Shown here: piece after piece, positions 18,140 through 26,627 of the stretch
How the letters are laid out: every line of letters starts with the position of its first letter
Position numbering within the stretch: the first letter of the stretch is position 1
Source: Noviherbaspirillum saxi
GTDB lineage: Bacteria > Pseudomonadota > Gammaproteobacteria > Burkholderiales > Burkholderiaceae_D
Direction: 5' to 3'
Assembly: GCF_003591035.1 (NCBI RefSeq)
Contig: NZ_QYUO01000001.1
Span: forward strand, 1,674,001 to 1,738,000
DNA length: 64,000 nt
Notes under the pieces: generated by a model
Seen by the model: the letters and a program-made list of their open reading frames with translations, nothing else
Told to the model about the DNA's origin: nothing
Database searches by the model: none
Translations under genes and position numbers: made by a program

Positions 18140-18155
18140 ATGACTAAAAAGTCAT
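18140..18155. promoter_or_regulatory. inverted repeat ATGACT-AAAA-AGTCAT in the hpnC/RND divergent region
   Basis: Perfect 6-bp arms with a 4-bp spacer sit 10 bp upstream of hpnC and about 25 bp upstream of a TATAAT facing the efflux genes. Position suggests an operator. No regulator gene is adjacent, so the ligand and protein are unknown. Confidence 0.45.
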
Positions 18156-18177
18156 ATGCAACGACAATCGATCTGCT

Positions 18178-18204
18178 TATAATTACTAACTACCCGGTCA
18201 GTAA
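18178..18204 (+). promoter_or_regulatory. RND operon -10 box overlapped by a TTACT...AGTAA operator-like repeat
   Basis: TATAAT at 18178-18183 is a perfect -10 sequence; a convincing -35 is not visible. Directly over the expected transcription start lies an interrupted palindrome TTACT-N12-AGTAA (18183-18204), a usual position for TetR-type repression of efflux operons. It implies transcription starting near 18190 and supports the GTG start at 18269 over the ATG at 18140, which would lie upstream of the transcript. Confidence 0.45.
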
Positions 18205-18268
18205 TATATTGAAAGATTCGAAGTATCGAAAGCCGTTCAGTAATAGCCCGAATACTAAAGGAAAAATC

Positions 18269-19474
18269 GTGGCCGCTTTGACAAATGATCTCCAACTGAA
18301 TTCAGCAAGAGTCACTTTCAGCCGCTTTGGCCGTTTGGCTGCCGGAACATGCACCGCGCTTGTATTGCTTGCAAGTTGTTCCAAGCCGGTCGAAAAAGTC
18401 GAAGAGGTTCGTCCGGTACGCGCAATGCGCGTGGCAGCCGATAACATGGACATGATCGCGGAGTTTTCCGGCGATGTCCGAGCCCGCTACGAATCGCGGC
18501 TCGGTTTCCGGGTGGGTGGAAAAATCATTTCCCGCAAGGTCGATATCGGCAGCACCGTCAAGCGCGGACAGGTATTGATGCAGCTCGATCCCCAGGATTT
18601 GAAACTTGCCCAGGCACAGGCCAATGCCGGTATGAAAGCAGCGGAAAGCAACCGGGATCTGGCAAAGGCAGAACTCAAGCGTTATCAAGACTTGCGCGAA
18701 AAGAATTTCGTCAGCCAGGCGGTACTTGACAGCAAGGAAACCGCCTTCAAGGCAGCGCAGGCCAGTTATGACCAGGCGCTCGCCGGGTATCGGAATCAAT
18801 CCAATCAGGCAGGCTATACATCGCTGATCGCTGACGTGGATGGCGTCGTCACTGGTATTGATGCCGAAACCGGCCAGGTAGTCGCAGCAGGGGCGCCGGT
18901 CGTCCGCGTAGCGCAAATGGGCGAAAAGGAAATTGCCATCGGCATTCCTGAAGACAAGGTCGATACCCTAAGGAAGGTGAACGACGTAAGGGTGCGGGTA
19001 TGGGCGCGGCCCGATCAGATCATTCCCGGTAAAGTACGCGAAATTTCGCCGGTGGCCGATCCAAGCACACGAACCTATACGGCCAAGGTATCCATTCCGA
19101 GCGATGCCGTCGGTGTAAAACTCGGCATGACCGCTTATGTCGCATTCGCCGAAAAAAGTGCGAACGCCGGCATCAAACTGCCGCTCACGGCGCTGCACCA
19201 GGACAAATCCGCCACCGCAGTGTGGGTGGTAGAAAATGGCACGGTCAAGCTGGTGCCTGTACAAGTTGCCGGAAACATCGGCAATGAGATCCTGGTGGCA
19301 GGAGGCGTCGCTCCTGGACAAACCATTGTCACGGCGGGCGTCAACCTGCTCCAGCCGGGGCAAAAAGTGAAAATACTCGGTGACGACCTCGCACTGGCGG
19401 AAAAGCCGAACACCAATCCTGCTTCCGCCACCGGTAATGGCGCAGGCCACGCTAACGGCGGAGTCGCCAAATGA
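18269..19474 (+). CDS. RND efflux periplasmic adaptor (membrane fusion protein), lipoprotein
   Basis: 401 residues from a GTG start at 18269 (AAAGGA lies just upstream); the in-frame ATG at 18140 would add 43 atypical residues and lies before the likely promoter. A lipoprotein signal ends in LVLLASC. The family parts follow: the barrel-sandwich half GFRVGGKIISRKVDIGSTVKRGQVL, a coiled-coil hairpin (about residues 105-160), then the beta-barrel and membrane-proximal domains. It links the inner-membrane pump to an outer-membrane channel not encoded here. The pump gene overlaps its stop by 4 bp. Confidence 0.9.
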   Translation: MAALTNDLQLNSARVTFSRFGRLAAGTCTALVLLASCSKPVEKVEEVRPVRAMRVAADNMDMIAEFSGDVRARYESRLGFRVGGKIISRKVDIGSTVKRGQVLMQLDPQDLKLAQAQANAGMKAAESNRDLAKAELKRYQDLREKNFVSQAVLDSKETAFKAAQASYDQALAGYRNQSNQAGYTSLIADVDGVVTGIDAETGQVVAAGAPVVRVAQMGEKEIAIGIPEDKVDTLRKVNDVRVRVWARPDQIIPGKVREISPVADPSTRTYTAKVSIPSDAVGVKLGMTAYVAFAEKSANAGIKLPLTALHQDKSATAVWVVENGTVKLVPVQVAGNIGNEILVAGGVAPGQTIVTAGVNLLQPGQKVKILGDDLALAEKPNTNPASATGNGAGHANGGVAK

Positions 19475-22400
19475 AAGGCGGTTTCAATCTTTCCCGCTGG
19501 GCGCTTGAGCACATTCCACTGACGCGTTATCTGATCGTCGCCTTGCTTATAGGCGGGATTTTGAGTTACAGCAATCTCGGGCAGGATGAGGATCCGCCGT
19601 TCACCTTCCGCGCGATGGTGGTACGCGCAATCTGGCCGGGCGCTACGTCGCTGCAGATGGCGGAACAGGTAACGGACAAACTTGAAAAGAAGCTTCAGGA
19701 GACGCCGTATATCGACAAGATACGGAGTTATTCCAAGCCCGGCGAAACTCTCATCATCCTGCAATTGCGCGAGTCCACGCCGCCCAAGGATGTGCCCGGC
19801 GCGTGGTACCAGGTAAGAAAAAAGATCGGCGATATCCGCAATACCTTGCCTGCCGGAGTGCTCGGGCCATTCTTCAATGACGAATTCGGCGATACCTACG
19901 GGTCCATCTTTGCGATTTCCGGTGACGGCTTCAACTATGCGGAAGTCAAGGATTATGCGGATTTCGTCCGTCAGCAATTCCTGCAAGTCCCTTCGGTGTC
20001 GAAGGTCGAACTCTTCGGCGTGCAGGATGAAAAGATCAACATCGAGTTTTCGCACAAGAAGTTTGCGCAATTAGGCATCCCGTTCGACGCCATCGTCAGT
20101 CAACTCAATGCGCAGAACGTGGTCGAGGCCTCCGGCGTGCTGGTGACGCCGACCGACAACCTGCAGGTACGCGTCAGCGGCGCCATGAAGTCGCCCAAAG
20201 ACCTGGAGATGCTGGAATTGCGTGCAAACGGCACGACATTCCGCCTCGGCGACTTTGCGACTGTCAAACGCGAATACAAGGACCCGCCGCAAGACAAGAT
20301 GCGCTTTAACGGCAAGGAAGTCATCGGTCTGGGCATCTCGATGGAGAAGGGCGGCGACATCATCGCGCTTGGCAAGAATCTTGAAGCGACGGTTTCTCAG
20401 CTCAAAGACAAGCTGCCGGTGGGCATCGAACTCGAACGCGTATCGGACCAGCCGAAGGCAGTCGCATCTTCGGTCAGCGAATTCCTGCGCACACTGGCTG
20501 AAGCCGTCCTGATCGTGCTGGCCGTTAGTTTTATTGCGCTCGGCCTGCATACCAAACCTTTGCGGCTCGATGTGCGACCGGGCCTGGTTGTCGCATTGAC
20601 CATCCCGCTGGTGCTGGCAGTGACCTTTCTGTTCATGCGGATATTCAGCATCGACCTGCACAAGATTTCGCTTGGCGCGCTCATCATTGCGCTGGGTCTG
20701 CTGGTGGACGATGCCATTATCGCCGTCGAAATGATGGTCAGGAAAATGGAAGAGGGGTTTTCCCGATTCGACGCGGCGACCTTTGCCTACACCTCGACCG
20801 CGATGCCGATGCTGACCGGTACGCTGATTACCGCAGCCGGCTTTCTTCCGATCGGCCTGGCCAAATCCGCGGCGGGTGAATACACCTTCTCGATGTTTTC
20901 CGTAAACGCGCTGGCCCTGATCATTTCATGGTTCGTCGCAGTCCTGTTCACGCCTTACATCGGCTACATACTGCTCAAGGTGAAACCGTCCACCAATGCA
21001 GACGGCCATCACGAATTGTTCGATAGCCCGTTCTACACGCGTTTCCGACGCGTGGTGCATTGGTGCGTCGAATGGCGCAAGACGACCATCGTCCTGACGC
21101 TCGGCGTGTTCATGCTCGGCATTGTCGGCTTCCGTTTCATCGAACAGCAATTTTTTCCGGATTCCAGCCGGCCTGAATTGATGGTTGAAATGTGGATGCC
21201 CGAAGGTGCGGCATTCCGTGCTACGGAGGCGCAGGCAAAGAAATTTGAAAGCTTTATCCGCAAGCACGACGGCGTCGAAAATGTGACCAGCTATGTCGGC
21301 ACCGGCAGCCCGCGCTTCTACTTGCCGCTGGATCAGATTTTTCCGCAGACAAACGTAACGCAGGTTGTTGTGCTGGCAAAGGATCTGAAGGCACGGGAAG
21401 CGCTGCGCCTGAAAATCGTCGATGCATTCAAGAACGATTTCCCGGGTGTACGCGGTCGCGTCAAGTTGCTACCGAATGGTCCTCCGGTGCCATATCCGGT
21501 GCAATTTCGCGTAACCGGATATGAGGTGGACAAGGTGCGCGCGATTGCCGATCAGGTCAAGGATGTCATGCGCGCCAATCCCAATGCGGTGGGCGTGAAC
21601 GACAACTGGAACGAATCGGTCAAGGTGCTTCGCCTCGATCTCGACCAGGATAAACTGCGTGCGCTCGGCATCAGCTCGCAGACCGTCATGCGTGCCGCGA
21701 ATACGATCCTGACCGGGACGACCATCGGCCAGTATCGCGAAGAGAACAAGCTGATCGATATCGTGGTTCGCCAGCCTGTCGAAGAGCGTTCGACCATCAC
21801 GGCCTTGAACGAAGCAAGCCTGCAAACGCCGAGCGGTCGACCCATCCCCTTGGCGCAGGTTGCACGTCCCCGCTTCGTGTGGGAGCCGGGGGTGGTTTGG
21901 CGCGAAGGCCGCGAATGGGCAATTACGGTGCAGTCGGATGTGGCCGACGGCATTCAGGGCCCGACGGTATCCAGCCAGATCAGCCCGCAGCTCGATCATT
22001 TGCGTGCCATGCTGCCGGCCGGTTATCGGATCGAACTCGCCGGGGCAGCCGCGGATAGCGGCAAGGCACAGCAATCGATCGCAGCCAATGTGCCATTGGT
22101 CATTTTCATTATCTTCACGCTGCTGATGTTGCAGTTGCATAGTTTCTCGCGTGCGCTGTTGGTGTTTCTGACCGGGCCGCTGGGTGTGGCGGGTGCTGCG
22201 ATGGCGTTGTTGCTATTGCAGCGGCCTTTCGGCTTCGTTGCGCAGCTCGGCGTGATTGCATTGTTCGGCATGATTATTCGTAACTCTGTGATCCTGATCG
22301 ACCAGATCGAGCACGATATCGCGGAAGGCGTCGCTCCATGGAACGCGATCGTCGAATCAGCCGTACGCCGCTTCCGGCCCATCATCCTTACTGCTGCTGC

Positions 22401-22575
22401 AGCGGTGCTAGCAATGATCCCGCTTTCGCGTTCGGTATTCTGGGGGCCGATGGCGATTGCAATCATGGGAGGCTTGATTATCGCCACGGCATTGACGCTA
22501 TTGTTTCTGCCGGCCTTGTATGCAGCCTGGTTCCGCGTCAAGAAGCCTGCGCCGGACGTGGCCGTGATTCCATAA
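19471..22575 (+). CDS. RND-family efflux permease
   Basis: 1034 residues, full length for AcrB-type pumps. It has 12 membrane spans in two repeats with large periplasmic loops after TM1 and TM7. The proton-relay Asp pair is seen in LLVDDAIIAVEMM (Asp413-Asp414). The N-terminus (MKGGFNLSRWALEHIPLTRY and LGQDEDPPFTFRAMVV) marks the subgroup that works with a lipoprotein adaptor without a dedicated outer-membrane gene. The substrate cannot be read from sequence. It is translationally coupled to the adaptor by ATGA. Confidence 0.95.
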   Translation: MKGGFNLSRWALEHIPLTRYLIVALLIGGILSYSNLGQDEDPPFTFRAMVVRAIWPGATSLQMAEQVTDKLEKKLQETPYIDKIRSYSKPGETLIILQLRESTPPKDVPGAWYQVRKKIGDIRNTLPAGVLGPFFNDEFGDTYGSIFAISGDGFNYAEVKDYADFVRQQFLQVPSVSKVELFGVQDEKINIEFSHKKFAQLGIPFDAIVSQLNAQNVVEASGVLVTPTDNLQVRVSGAMKSPKDLEMLELRANGTTFRLGDFATVKREYKDPPQDKMRFNGKEVIGLGISMEKGGDIIALGKNLEATVSQLKDKLPVGIELERVSDQPKAVASSVSEFLRTLAEAVLIVLAVSFIALGLHTKPLRLDVRPGLVVALTIPLVLAVTFLFMRIFSIDLHKISLGALIIALGLLVDDAIIAVEMMVRKMEEGFSRFDAATFAYTSTAMPMLTGTLITAAGFLPIGLAKSAAGEYTFSMFSVNALALIISWFVAVLFTPYIGYILLKVKPSTNADGHHELFDSPFYTRFRRVVHWCVEWRKTTIVLTLGVFMLGIVGFRFIEQQFFPDSSRPELMVEMWMPEGAAFRATEAQAKKFESFIRKHDGVENVTSYVGTGSPRFYLPLDQIFPQTNVTQVVVLAKDLKAREALRLKIVDAFKNDFPGVRGRVKLLPNGPPVPYPVQFRVTGYEVDKVRAIADQVKDVMRANPNAVGVNDNWNESVKVLRLDLDQDKLRALGISSQTVMRAANTILTGTTIGQYREENKLIDIVVRQPVEERSTITALNEASLQTPSGRPIPLAQVARPRFVWEPGVVWREGREWAITVQSDVADGIQGPTVSSQISPQLDHLRAMLPAGYRIELAGAAADSGKAQQSIAANVPLVIFIIFTLLMLQLHSFSRALLVFLTGPLGVAGAAMALLLLQRPFGFVAQLGVIALFGMIIRNSVILIDQIEHDIAEGVAPWNAIVESAVRRFRPIILTAAAAVLAMIPLSRSVFWGPMAIAIMGGLIIATALTLLFLPALYAAWFRVKKPAPDVAVIP

Positions 22576-22717
22576 AATGCGACCGCCCCGAGCCGAGCCG
22601 TATATACGGCCAGCGTTTCCATTTCGTGAAAAAACGGGACAGCTGAAGAAAAAATCCAGTAAAATGCCGGGTTGAAGTTGAAGAGCTACTAACAATGGCA
22701 TTGTGGGGGCGACCAGA

Positions 22718-22750
22718 TATTCACTTCAGGTCGCCCTTTGCTTTTGTGCA
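22718..22750 (+). terminator. hairpin terminator after the RND operon
   Basis: The perfect 8-bp stem GGGCGACC/GGTCGCCC with a 14-nt loop is followed by a T-rich stretch (TTTGCTTTTG). It separates the RND operon from tRNA-Leu. Confidence 0.6.
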
Positions 22751-22781
22751 AAATCAACGCAAATTAGCGATGCAAATTCCC

Positions 22782-22868
22782 GCGAGGATGGCGAAATTGG
22801 TAGACGCACCAGGTTTAGGTCCTGACGCCAGCAATGGTGTGGGGGTTCGAGTCCCCCTCCTCGCACCA
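22782..22868 (+). tRNA. tRNA-Leu (anticodon UAG)
   Basis: An 87-nt class II tRNA with encoded CCA. The acceptor GCGAGGA pairs with TCCTCGC, the anticodon loop TTTAGGT gives TAG (reads CUA/CUN), a long variable arm is present, and the T-loop is GGTTCGAGTCC. It sits 29 bp upstream of tig. Confidence 0.97.
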
Positions 22869-22897
22869 CAGAATATTTAATTTTTTGGACGATTCAC

Positions 22898-24247
22898 ATG
22901 GCAACTGCTGTCGAAACTTTGGAAAAACTCGAGCGCCGCATCACCATTACCGTGCCGCTGGCCGACGTACAGGCAGAAGTCGAAAAGCGCCTGAAAATCC
23001 GCGCTCGTACCGCAAAGGCTCCAGGCTTCCGTCCTGGCAAGGTGCCGATGAAGATGGTTGCGCAGCAGTACGGCTATCAGGTTGAGACCGAAGTGTTGAA
23101 TGACAAGGTCGGCCGTGCATTCAGCGAAGCTGCCAGCGAAAACAATCTGCGCGTCGCGGGTTATCCGCGCATCGAGCCAAAGACCAGCGAAGGCGCCGCC
23201 GAAGGCACGGTCGCATTCGACGCGACATTCGAAATCTATCCCGATGTGAAAATCGGCGATCTGTCCGCAGCCGAAGTCGAAAAGGTCAAGAGCGAAGTTA
23301 CCGACGCTGAAATCGACAAGACCATTGACATCCTGCGCAAGCAACGCGTGCACTACCACGTCAAGGGTGAGCAGGGCGATCACGGTGACGGCGGTGCCGA
23401 TCAGTCCGCGCAAAATGGCGATCGCGTCACAGTGGACTTCGTCGGCAAGATCGACGGCGTCGAATTCCAGGGCGGCAAGGCTGAAGACTATCCCTTTGTA
23501 CTGGGTGAAGGACGCATGCTGCCCGAGTTCGAAGCTGCAGCCATCGGCCTGAAGGTCGGCGAGTCCAAGACTTTCCCGCTCCCGTTCCCGGCCGACTATC
23601 ATGGCAAGGACGTGGCCGGCAAGACTGCCGAATTCACGATCACCATGAAGAAGATCGAATGGGCGCACATGCCGGAAGTCGACACCGAATTCGCCAAGTC
23701 ACTCGGTATCGAAGACGGCGATATGAACAAGATGCGCGAAGATATCAAGACCAATCTGGAACGCGAAGTCAACGGTCGTGCCAAGTCGCAGACCAAGGAT
23801 AGCGTGATGAACGCTCTGATCGCCGCATCCGAGCTCGACGTGCCCAAGGCATTGGTCGACCAGGACGTCGAGCGTCTGATCGAAATGGCACGTCAGGATA
23901 TGGCGCAGCGCGGCATGAACGTGAAGGATATGCCGTTCCCGCCAGAATTGTTCACCTCGCAAGCAGAGCGCCGCGTGCGTCTCGGCCTGATCCTCGCTGA
24001 AGTGGTAAAAGCCAACAAGCTTGAAGCGACGCAAGATCAGGTCAAGTCACAAGTGGAAGAATTTGCTCAGAGCTACGAAGATCCGCAGCAAGTATTGAAG
24101 TTCTATTTCAGCGATCGTCGCCGTCTCGCAGAAGTCGAAGCCCTTGTATTGGAAGAAAACGTCGTTAACTATGTTCTCGGTAAGGCGAAGGTTGCTGAAA
24201 AGGCAGTAGGCTTCGACGAATTGATGGGCAATAACGCGCAAGGCTGA
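22898..24247 (+). CDS. tig: trigger factor, ribosome-associated chaperone and peptidyl-prolyl isomerase
   Basis: 449 residues. The N-terminal ribosome-binding domain has the signature [10 protein letters not shown] (residues 44-53, family GFRxGKxP). The FKBP-type PPIase domain starts near residue 168 ([18 protein letters not shown]), followed by a long helical chaperone C-terminus. Compared with the 432 residues of E. coli there is an acidic Gly/His/Asp-rich insertion at about residues 150-168, between the ribosome-binding and PPIase domains. It is the first of the tig-clpP-clpX-lon set and folds nascent chains at the ribosome exit. Confidence 0.97.
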   Translation: MATAVETLEKLERRITITVPLADVQAEVEKRLKIRARTAKAPGFRPGKVPMKMVAQQYGYQVETEVLNDKVGRAFSEAASENNLRVAGYPRIEPKTSEGAAEGTVAFDATFEIYPDVKIGDLSAAEVEKVKSEVTDAEIDKTIDILRKQRVHYHVKGEQGDHGDGGADQSAQNGDRVTVDFVGKIDGVEFQGGKAEDYPFVLGEGRMLPEFEAAAIGLKVGESKTFPLPFPADYHGKDVAGKTAEFTITMKKIEWAHMPEVDTEFAKSLGIEDGDMNKMREDIKTNLEREVNGRAKSQTKDSVMNALIAASELDVPKALVDQDVERLIEMARQDMAQRGMNVKDMPFPPELFTSQAERRVRLGLILAEVVKANKLEATQDQVKSQVEEFAQSYEDPQQVLKFYFSDRRRLAEVEALVLEENVVNYVLGKAKVAEKAVGFDELMGNNAQG

Positions 24248-24256
24248 AACGGGCAG

Positions 24257-24277
24257 GGAGCGGGTCAATCCCGCTCC
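24257..24277 (+). terminator. tig-clpP intergenic hairpin (no U-tract)
   Basis: A perfect 8-bp stem GGAGCGGG/CCCGCTCC with a 5-nt loop lies 10 bp after the tig stop. No T-run follows, so it may be an mRNA-stabilising or attenuating hairpin rather than a full terminator. Confidence 0.4.
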
Positions 24278-24323
24278 GCTTGAAAACAAGTCCGCTCTCT
24301 TGCACCCTCCTTAAGGAAAGCAC

Positions 24324-24950
24324 ATGTCAGGCATGATTAGAAACTCGGCGCTGGATACTGAAATGCTCGGTATGGTGCCGATGGTGATTGAACAGAGCGG
24401 CCGCGGCGAGCGCGCATATGACATTTACTCCCGCCTGCTGAAGGAACGCGTGATTTTTCTGGTGGGTCCGGTCAACGACCAGTCCGCCAACCTGATCGTG
24501 GCACAACTTCTGTTCCTCGAGAGCGAAAATCCCGACAAGGATATTTCGCTGTATATCAATTCTCCCGGCGGTTCCGTATCGGCCGGCATGGCGATTTATG
24601 ACACCATGCAATTCATCAAGCCCGACGTGTCGACTCTGTGTACCGGTCTGGCGGCTTCGATGGGAGCCTTCCTGCTGGCTGCTGGTGCGAAAGGCAAGCG
24701 CTTCTCGTTGCCAAATTCCCGGATCATGATCCACCAGCCGCTTGGCGGCGCACAGGGTCAGGCGAGCGATATCGAGATCCAGGCGCGCGAGATTCTCTAC
24801 TTGCGTGAACGGCTCAATAATATTCTTGCGGAAAAAACCGGCCGCAGCGTGGAACAAATCAGCAAAGATACAGACAGAGATAACTTCATGTCTGCTGCTG
24901 ATGCGGCTGAATATGGCATGATTGACAAGGTCCTGACGACTCGCGTCTAA
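24324..24950 (+). CDS. clpP: ATP-dependent Clp protease proteolytic subunit
   Basis: 208 residues. The catalytic triad positions match E. coli ClpP with an offset of one: Ser112 in LAASMGAF, His137 in MIHQPLGG, and Asp about 186. The N-terminal propeptide region precedes the mature start. It forms the tetradecameric chamber that works with ClpX, encoded next. The spacer to clpX carries a strong terminator, so clpX is likely also transcribed separately. Confidence 0.98.
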   Translation: MSGMIRNSALDTEMLGMVPMVIEQSGRGERAYDIYSRLLKERVIFLVGPVNDQSANLIVAQLLFLESENPDKDISLYINSPGGSVSAGMAIYDTMQFIKPDVSTLCTGLAASMGAFLLAAGAKGKRFSLPNSRIMIHQPLGGAQGQASDIEIQAREILYLRERLNNILAEKTGRSVEQISKDTDRDNFMSAADAAEYGMIDKVLTTRV

Positions 24951-24967
24951 CTTGTTTCGTCCAAGCG

Positions 24968-25003
24968 AAAAACGCCCGGACGGCAGCTCGTCCGGGCGTT
25001 TTG
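24968..25003 (+). terminator. intrinsic terminator between clpP and clpX
   Basis: AAACGCCCGGACG pairs with CGTCCGGGCGTTT around a short loop, followed by TTGTTCTT. The stem is about 13 bp and GC rich. Confidence 0.85.
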
Positions 25004-25113
25004 TTCTTCTCACGACGAATTCAACCTGGAATCTTCAAATTGTTGAGCGGCGTCGTGACGAACCAGGAATTCGCAGGTAATATCGGATCAATTCTCCACC
25101 TACACTTTGCTCT

Positions 25114-26382
25114 ATGTCTGACAAAAAATCCTCCAGCGGCGAAAAATTGCTTTACTGCTCATTCTGCGGTAAGAGCCAACACGAGGTGAAGAAACTAATC
25201 GCAGGTCCGTCGGTATTCATCTGCGACGAGTGTATTGACCTGTGCAACGATATCATTCGCGACGAGGCATCGAGCATCGAGTCCGTCGCCGGCCCCAAAT
25301 CCGATCTGCCGACTCCGCAGGAAATTTTCGAGCTTCTTGGTCAGTATGTCATTGGACAGGAAACCGCAAAACGTATTCTCTCGGTAGCGGTATATAACCA
25401 CTACAAACGCCTCAAGCATCTCGGCAAGAAAGACGACGTCGAGCTCGCCAAGAGCAACATTCTTCTGGTCGGTCCGACCGGTTCCGGTAAAACCCTGCTC
25501 GCTCAGACGCTTGCACGGATGCTGAATGTGCCGTTTGTGATTGCTGATGCAACGACATTGACCGAAGCCGGCTATGTCGGTGAAGACGTCGAAAACATCA
25601 TTCAGAAATTGCTGCAGAACTGCAACTATGAAGTCGAGAAAGCGCAGAAGGGCATCGTCTACATCGACGAGATCGACAAGATTTCGCGCAAGTCGGACAA
25701 TCCTTCGATAACACGCGATGTGTCTGGAGAAGGCGTGCAGCAGGCGCTTCTGAAGCTGATCGAGGGAACCATGGCTTCAGTGCCGCCGCAAGGCGGTCGC
25801 AAGCATCCGAACCAGGACTTCGTTCAGATCGACACGACGAACATCATGTTCATCTGCGGCGGTGCGTTTGATGGCCTTGCGAAGATCATTTCCAATCGCT
25901 CCGAGAAGAGCGGCATTGGATTTTCGGCCAGCGTAAAGAGTCAGAAGGAGCGTAATGCAAGCGAAGTATTGCTTGATGCAGAGCCTGAAGATTTGATCAA
26001 GTTTGGTCTCATTCCCGAACTCGTCGGCCGCCTGCCGGTTGTCGCGACACTGAGTGAACTAAACGAGGAAGCCTTAATCCAAATCTTGCTTGAACCCAAG
26101 AATGCATTGATCAAGCAGTACGCGAAGTTGCTGCAGATGGAAGGTGCAGAACTTGAGGTTAGGCCTGCAGCATTGCATGCGATTGCCAGGAAGGCGCTTG
26201 AGCGCAAGACGGGCGCACGTGGCTTGCGCTCCATTCTTGAACATGCGCTGCTTGAGGTGATGTTTGAATTGCCCAGTCAGCAGAATGTCGCGAAGGTGGT
26301 GATTGACGAGAATACGATCATCAATGGAGCGAAGCCTTTGTTGATCTACCATGAGCAGCCAAAAGTGTCGGGAGCAAAATAA
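25114..26382 (+). CDS. clpX: ATP-dependent Clp protease ATP-binding subunit ClpX
   Basis: 422 residues. The N-terminal C4 zinc-binding domain ([11 protein letters not shown] then [10 protein letters not shown]) recognises adaptors and substrates. The AAA+ module carries Walker A GPTGSGKT (about residue 124), the pore loop GYVGEDVE, Walker B with YIDEIDKI, and the ClpP-docking IGF-type loop as SGIGFSA near residue 270. It unfolds tagged substrates and feeds them to ClpP. Confidence 0.98.
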   Translation: MSDKKSSSGEKLLYCSFCGKSQHEVKKLIAGPSVFICDECIDLCNDIIRDEASSIESVAGPKSDLPTPQEIFELLGQYVIGQETAKRILSVAVYNHYKRLKHLGKKDDVELAKSNILLVGPTGSGKTLLAQTLARMLNVPFVIADATTLTEAGYVGEDVENIIQKLLQNCNYEVEKAQKGIVYIDEIDKISRKSDNPSITRDVSGEGVQQALLKLIEGTMASVPPQGGRKHPNQDFVQIDTTNIMFICGGAFDGLAKIISNRSEKSGIGFSASVKSQKERNASEVLLDAEPEDLIKFGLIPELVGRLPVVATLSELNEEALIQILLEPKNALIKQYAKLLQMEGAELEVRPAALHAIARKALERKTGARGLRSILEHALLEVMFELPSQQNVAKVVIDENTIINGAKPLLIYHEQPKVSGAK

Positions 26383-26476
26383 TTGCGCTTCCACGTTTGG
26401 TAACCATGGTTAAAAGCCCGTTCTTTCCTAAAAGCAGTACAATTTGAATTACAGGAATCACTTCAGGCTTCCATAG

Positions 26477-26516
26477 CAAAGCCACCCGAGGGCGACTTCG
26501 TGTGTGGCTTTTTTTA
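26477..26516 (+). terminator. terminator after clpX
   Basis: AAAGCCAC pairs with GTGGCTTT across a loop of about 20 nt and is followed by a run of seven T. The rest of the 245-bp clpX-lon gap holds no gene. Confidence 0.6.
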
Positions 26517-26627
26517 TTGCGATTTTTTGATGACAGCAATATGACCAGTGATTTTTGTTGCCGCTTGGACTTGAGTTTTGGGCTGTTCGTGCCTACATCA
26601 TTAACAAGCTTTTAAATAAGGTTCGCC

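Noticed and set aside
26560..26605. Heat-shock (sigma32) promoter before lon
   Set aside because: CTTGAG is present, but the -10 part (CCTACATC) matches CCCCATNT poorly; not strong enough to list.
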